From the NCBI GenBank assembly GCA_036404435.1, contig DASWZN010000024.1, forward strand, positions 1 through 64,000: 64,000 nt of DNA. The letters are read 5' to 3'. Every line of letters begins with the position of its first letter. Within the stretch, counting starts at the first letter, position 1. A program made the position numbers and the translations under genes. This document shows positions 61,400 through 64,000 of this stretch, in pieces. The notes beneath the pieces were generated by a model. It worked only from the letters and a program-made list of their open reading frames with translations. It ran no database searches and was not told where the DNA came from. Source of the stretch: DASWZN01 sp036404435. GTDB taxonomy: Bacteria; Acidobacteriota; Terriglobia; Bryobacterales; Bryobacteraceae.

Positions 61400-61805
61400 C
61401 AAAAGCCCCTCGCCATGAAGCCGAGTGGCGCACGCTTCAGAGAATGCTGACGAAGGCAACAGGCCAAGACATTGGTGGCCGCAGATAAACGCAGATGAAC
61501 GCCGATTGAAAGCAAATGCCTTATCCGTGTTGATCTGCGTTCATCGGCGGCTAGGATTGTGTTTCCGGAATTCCCCAGCAGCCTGTTCAGCGGACTGCGG
61601 CGACCTTCAGCTCGCCGTGCGGACCGCGGGCTGCAGCCCGCGGCGGCATGCTGAAGAGGCTGCTGAAAAAGTCCCCTCAGGGGTTGGGAGAGGACAAGCT
61701 GAAGCTTATCCCGCATGGCAAACCAATGACTTGCGGCCGCACGTGGGGCATGCTTCAGCTTGCCCAGGGACTTCTTCAGCAGCCTCTGAAGCGTGCGCCA
61801 CGTCG
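61400..61805. repeat. repeat-rich 406-bp gap between hdrB and hdrC
   Basis: It holds a half palindrome (GTGGCGCACGC at about 61424), a hairpin of the ATCTGCGTT-type family with arms near 61478-61506 and 61532-61552, a perfect 20-base palindrome at 61624-61643 and a pair of 21-base inverted arms (61655-61675 and 61767-61787, 20/21 matches) enclosing further small hairpins. No gene is seen. It interrupts an otherwise tightly packed operon. Confidence 0.75.
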
Positions 61806-62336
61806 TCACAGCGTCTCCCCCCGTAGGCAGCGGTCGAAGATGCGGCCGACCACGTCGCGGTCGCGCACGGTCCCTCCGATGAGCTTGAGCTTTCCCCGCT
61901 GCGCCATGCGCGGGGCGAGCAGGGCGTCCTTGAACAGAAACGGAACCGCGAGGTCCTTGGCGAACACCGCGGCCTTGAAGGCGCCCACCAGTTCCAGCTC
62001 GTTCAGCCGTCCGTGGCGGCGGATGTTCTTGAGGAAAGCGTGCTGGAACAGGATGGTGTGGTTCCGCGACGAACGCTCGGCCGAGCGGGCGCGCAGCATA
62101 TCCATCACCCCGGCGCAATCCACCAACTTCGGGCAGCGCGTGGTGCAGGTCTGGCAGGAGACGCATTCCCACATGGCGGCCGAGGCCAGCGCGCCCTCGA
62201 TGTCGCCCCTTTGGACCAGCCCCACGATCTGGTTCGGCATGCGGTCCATGCGGCCCGCCACCGGGCAGCCGGCGGTACACTTACCGCACTGGTAGCACTC
62301 TGCAACACGTAATTCATCGGCCACGGCGACCGTCAT
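61806..62336 (-). CDS. hdrC: heterodisulfide reductase-like iron-sulfur subunit C
   Basis: The 176-residue protein has two [4Fe-4S] motifs, CYQCGKCTAGCPVAGRMD (about residues 14-31) and CVSCQTCTTRCPK, followed by a helical domain, as in HdrC. It passes electrons between HdrA and HdrB. Its start overlaps the rex stop as ATGA, so rex and hdrC are cotranscribed. Confidence 0.9.
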   Translation of the reverse strand: MTVAVADELRVAECYQCGKCTAGCPVAGRMDRMPNQIVGLVQRGDIEGALASAAMWECVSCQTCTTRCPKLVDCAGVMDMLRARSAERSSRNHTILFQHAFLKNIRRHGRLNELELVGAFKAAVFAKDLAVPFLFKDALLAPRMAQRGKLKLIGGTVRDRDVVGRIFDRCLRGETL

Positions 62337-62974
62337 CGCGCTTCCACCTCCTGCCTCTCCAGCCGGCAGGAGAGCGCCGCCAGCGGGAAGTAGAAGTCCC
62401 GGTTCTCGACGAACACGCCGGCGGGAACCCGCACCGGAATTGGGGCCAGGTTCCAGATGGCCCGCACGCCCGCGCTCACCATGAGATCGGCCGCGCCCTG
62501 AGCCAGCCCGGCGGGCAGGGTGATGATGCCCACGCGCGCGTTGGCGGAGCGGGCAATGCCGGGCAGGAAGCCTAGCGGACGTACCTCAAAACCGTGCAAA
62601 TCGCCGCCAATAAGGCGCTCATCGGCGTCAAAAACGCCCACAATGCGCAGCCCGTAGCGGTTGAACTCCTTGAGGCCGAGGAGGGCCGGCCCGAGCCCTT
62701 CCGCGCCCGCCAGCACGGCGTTCTTCACCTTGTCCCACCCCAGAAAATGCTCGATCGCGGCGATGAGCGCCGGAACCGGGTAGCCGACCTTGGGCTTGCC
62801 GACGATCCCGGTCACCTCCAGGTCTTTCCTGATTTGGGAGGGGTCGAGGCCGAGGTCCCTGCCCAGCGTGCTGCAGGACACGACGGCGATCCCGCGCAGG
62901 TTCAGGCGCTTAAGATGCTGGAAATAAACGGGTAACCGGTGCAGGGTCGGCTCGGGAAGCGCCTTAACGGCCAC
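62333..62974 (-). CDS. rex: redox-sensing transcriptional repressor Rex
   Basis: The 213-residue protein has the winged-helix N-terminus (SCSTLGRDLGLDPSQIRKDL), the family KPKVGYPV segment and a Rossmann domain whose usual GxGxxG is changed to LAGAEGLGPALLG, then VGVFDADERLIG and ITLPAG. Rex senses NADH/NAD+ and represses fermentation and hydrogenase genes. GTG 62974 follows GGAGG by seven bases and is chosen over a TTG at 63004. It leads the hdr-flx-hox operon. Confidence 0.9.
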   Translation of the reverse strand: MAVKALPEPTLHRLPVYFQHLKRLNLRGIAVVSCSTLGRDLGLDPSQIRKDLEVTGIVGKPKVGYPVPALIAAIEHFLGWDKVKNAVLAGAEGLGPALLGLKEFNRYGLRIVGVFDADERLIGGDLHGFEVRPLGFLPGIARSANARVGIITLPAGLAQGAADLMVSAGVRAIWNLAPIPVRVPAGVFVENRDFYFPLAALSCRLERQEVEAR

Positions 62975-63070
62975 AGCGAAGCCTCCGGACCGGGAATTCG
63001 GCAATCAAGAAAGAATTCCGTATAGCCTCGTGGGGCGGGGTTAGGCTGGGGTACGTGCCGGTCAAATATG

Positions 63071-63076
63071 AGTATA
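63071..63076 (-). promoter_or_regulatory. possible -10 box for the rex operon
   Basis: The minus strand reads TATACT here, about 100 bases upstream of the rex start. No clear -35 sequence is seen at the right distance. Confidence 0.25.
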
Positions 63077-63146
63077 TCAGATCTTCGGACCTGTTCTACC
63101 CTGAGATGGGGGTTTCTGGGACCTTATTTGAGGGGTACGGACACTG

Positions 63147-63168
63147 AATCGGGAAATATTTCCTGATT
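63147..63168. promoter_or_regulatory. 22-bp near-perfect palindrome upstream of rex
   Basis: Arms AATCGGGAAAT and ATTTCCTGATT match at 10 of 11 positions. The core GAAATATTTC equals the centre of a classical Rex site, but the outer TTGTG/CACAA bases are not present. It lies between the end of the upstream gene and the rex promoter region. It has no T-run and so is unlikely to be a terminator. Confidence 0.35.
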
Positions 63169-63170
63169 TA

Positions 63171-64000
63171 CTACTGGCATCTCTCGGCCACCCCGCCCAC
63201 CGTCACGCTCCAGCATCCACTGCTGTCCGCGTTCCCGGCCTCGACGCCATTCCAATTGATCGCACACGGCGCCCAGTAGGAGGGCAGATCGAACCGCACG
63301 GCGGCGACCCCGCGCGTGATCAGGAGCAGTTGGTGGGCGTCCATCAGAAACTCCGCCCGGACGCGCGCGGTGACGTTTTCCTCGCGCTTCGCCAGTGCGA
63401 TCCGGCTCTCGAGGCGGGGCCGGTCCTTGCCGCGCGCCACCACCACGCCCAGAGCGCGCTCTTCGGTTTGCCCGGCCATGAACGCCACATAGTCGCGCGC
63501 GTCTTTGATGGGCGTTCCGCCCACGGAGACGATCCGGTCGTCGAACTTGAGCGGACCCACATAGTTGGGCGGCAGAAAACTCACCAGCACACCGGGGCCG
63601 GGATCGTCCAGGTTGTATCCGAAACCACCCAGCGCCAGGTAAGCGCCGGGCCCCGGCTTGAGGCGGGACTGAGCGAGGACGTCGTTGCGGGCGGCCGGGT
63701 CGAATTGCGCAATCTGCAGCCAATAGCAGCGCGCGAATTCCGCCGAGCCGGTCTCGCAATCGACGCTGGCCGGATACGGGTCGCTCTTGTGCGCGGCCAG
63801 CCAGTCGAGGGCGCTCGGAATGCCCACCGGCTTGGCGGCGAGCTCGATGTCGAAGCCCTTGGCGACCAGCTTGGCGCGGGTTGCCGCCGCCTGCGTCCGA
63901 TCCTCGGGCGGAACCGCCCAAAGAATCGCGACCAACTGCGCGCCGGCGCCGAAGAGGCGATTGGTCTCGATGGCGGGCTCGACGCTTCCTCCCGCGGCGA
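63171..64000 (-). CDS. PDZ-like-domain protein, hypothetical (5' end beyond window)
   Basis: The frame is open to the window end (…SVEPAIETNRLFGAGAQL), so the start is missing. The visible ~275 residues contain a PDZ-like domain with FDDRIVSVGGTPIKDARDYV and a later VRAEFLMDAHQLLLITRGVA strand pair. It might be a peptidase-associated or DUF-type exported protein. No catalytic residues are visible. It ends just before the palindrome upstream of rex. Confidence 0.55.
   Translation of the reverse strand, partial: AAGGSVEPAIETNRLFGAGAQLVAILWAVPPEDRTQAAATRAKLVAKGFDIELAAKPVGIPSALDWLAAHKSDPYPASVDCETGSAEFARCYWLQIAQFDPAARNDVLAQSRLKPGPGAYLALGGFGYNLDDPGPGVLVSFLPPNYVGPLKFDDRIVSVGGTPIKDARDYVAFMAGQTEERALGVVVARGKDRPRLESRIALAKREENVTARVRAEFLMDAHQLLLITRGVAAVRFDLPSYWAPCAINWNGVEAGNADSSGCWSVTVGGVAERCQ

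Noticed and set aside
59228..61450. 740-codon plus-strand frame
   Set aside because: Antisense shadow of hdrA and hdrB, both with intact cluster motifs.

Overview
High-GC bacterial chromosome segment. Several small gene families and dispersed repeats resemble Acidobacteriota of the Bryobacterales/Solibacter type; this assignment rests on recognition of families and was not computed. No rRNA, tRNA or CRISPR array was seen.

Bases 1-12300 are accessory and fragmented: a hydrolase end, an ICMT-type methyltransferase, a PilZ protein, a histone-H1-like protein, a YkgJ protein, a frameshifted pcm, a truncated tyrosine recombinase, an ankyrin protein, small exported proteins, a truncated CPBP protease and a junction between two gene fragments. 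The first 4.1 kb carry four copies of a bipartite 23-bp motif in one orientation. Bases 12300-27700 are mostly core and minus-strand: DNA polymerase III delta', tmk, family-4 UDG, coaBC, rpoZ, gmk, yicC, an MsbA-like ABC exporter and a glycosyltransferase/membrane-protein cluster.

Bases 27700-39500 are carbon metabolism: GH2 beta-mannosidase, a fused 2-oxoacid dehydrogenase E1, a divergent threonine synthase, MTA phosphorylase, methylmalonyl-CoA epimerase, MeaB and acyl-CoA dehydrogenase. Bases 39500-45000 are a second accessory zone with an Mrr-like nuclease, two HEPN-like proteins, a DinB protein and terminase and IS1380 remnants. Bases 44800-50400 hold a lytic transglycosylase, an ACT protein, a bacteriohemerythrin and an exported carboxypeptidase-regulatory-like protein.

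Bases 50390-62974 are one minus-strand redox cluster: rex, hdrC, hdrB, hdrA, flxD, two iron-sulfur subunits, flxA, then hoxE, F, U, Y and H. It pairs a flavin-based Flx-Hdr bifurcation module with an NAD-linked bidirectional [NiFe] hydrogenase, behind an NADH-sensing repressor. Together they would balance NADH, H2, ferredoxin and a disulfide/dithiol couple.

A second theme is small palindromic repeats. Hairpin elements built on GTGGGGCAGGC or GTGGCGCA ends lie between genes and also inside coding genes without breaking the frame, four of them in the redox cluster. A second family built from ATCTGCGTTCATC-like units forms long hairpins and supplies the last codons of meaB. A 182-bp MITE-like element supplies a stop codon to one gene and the start codon of the next.
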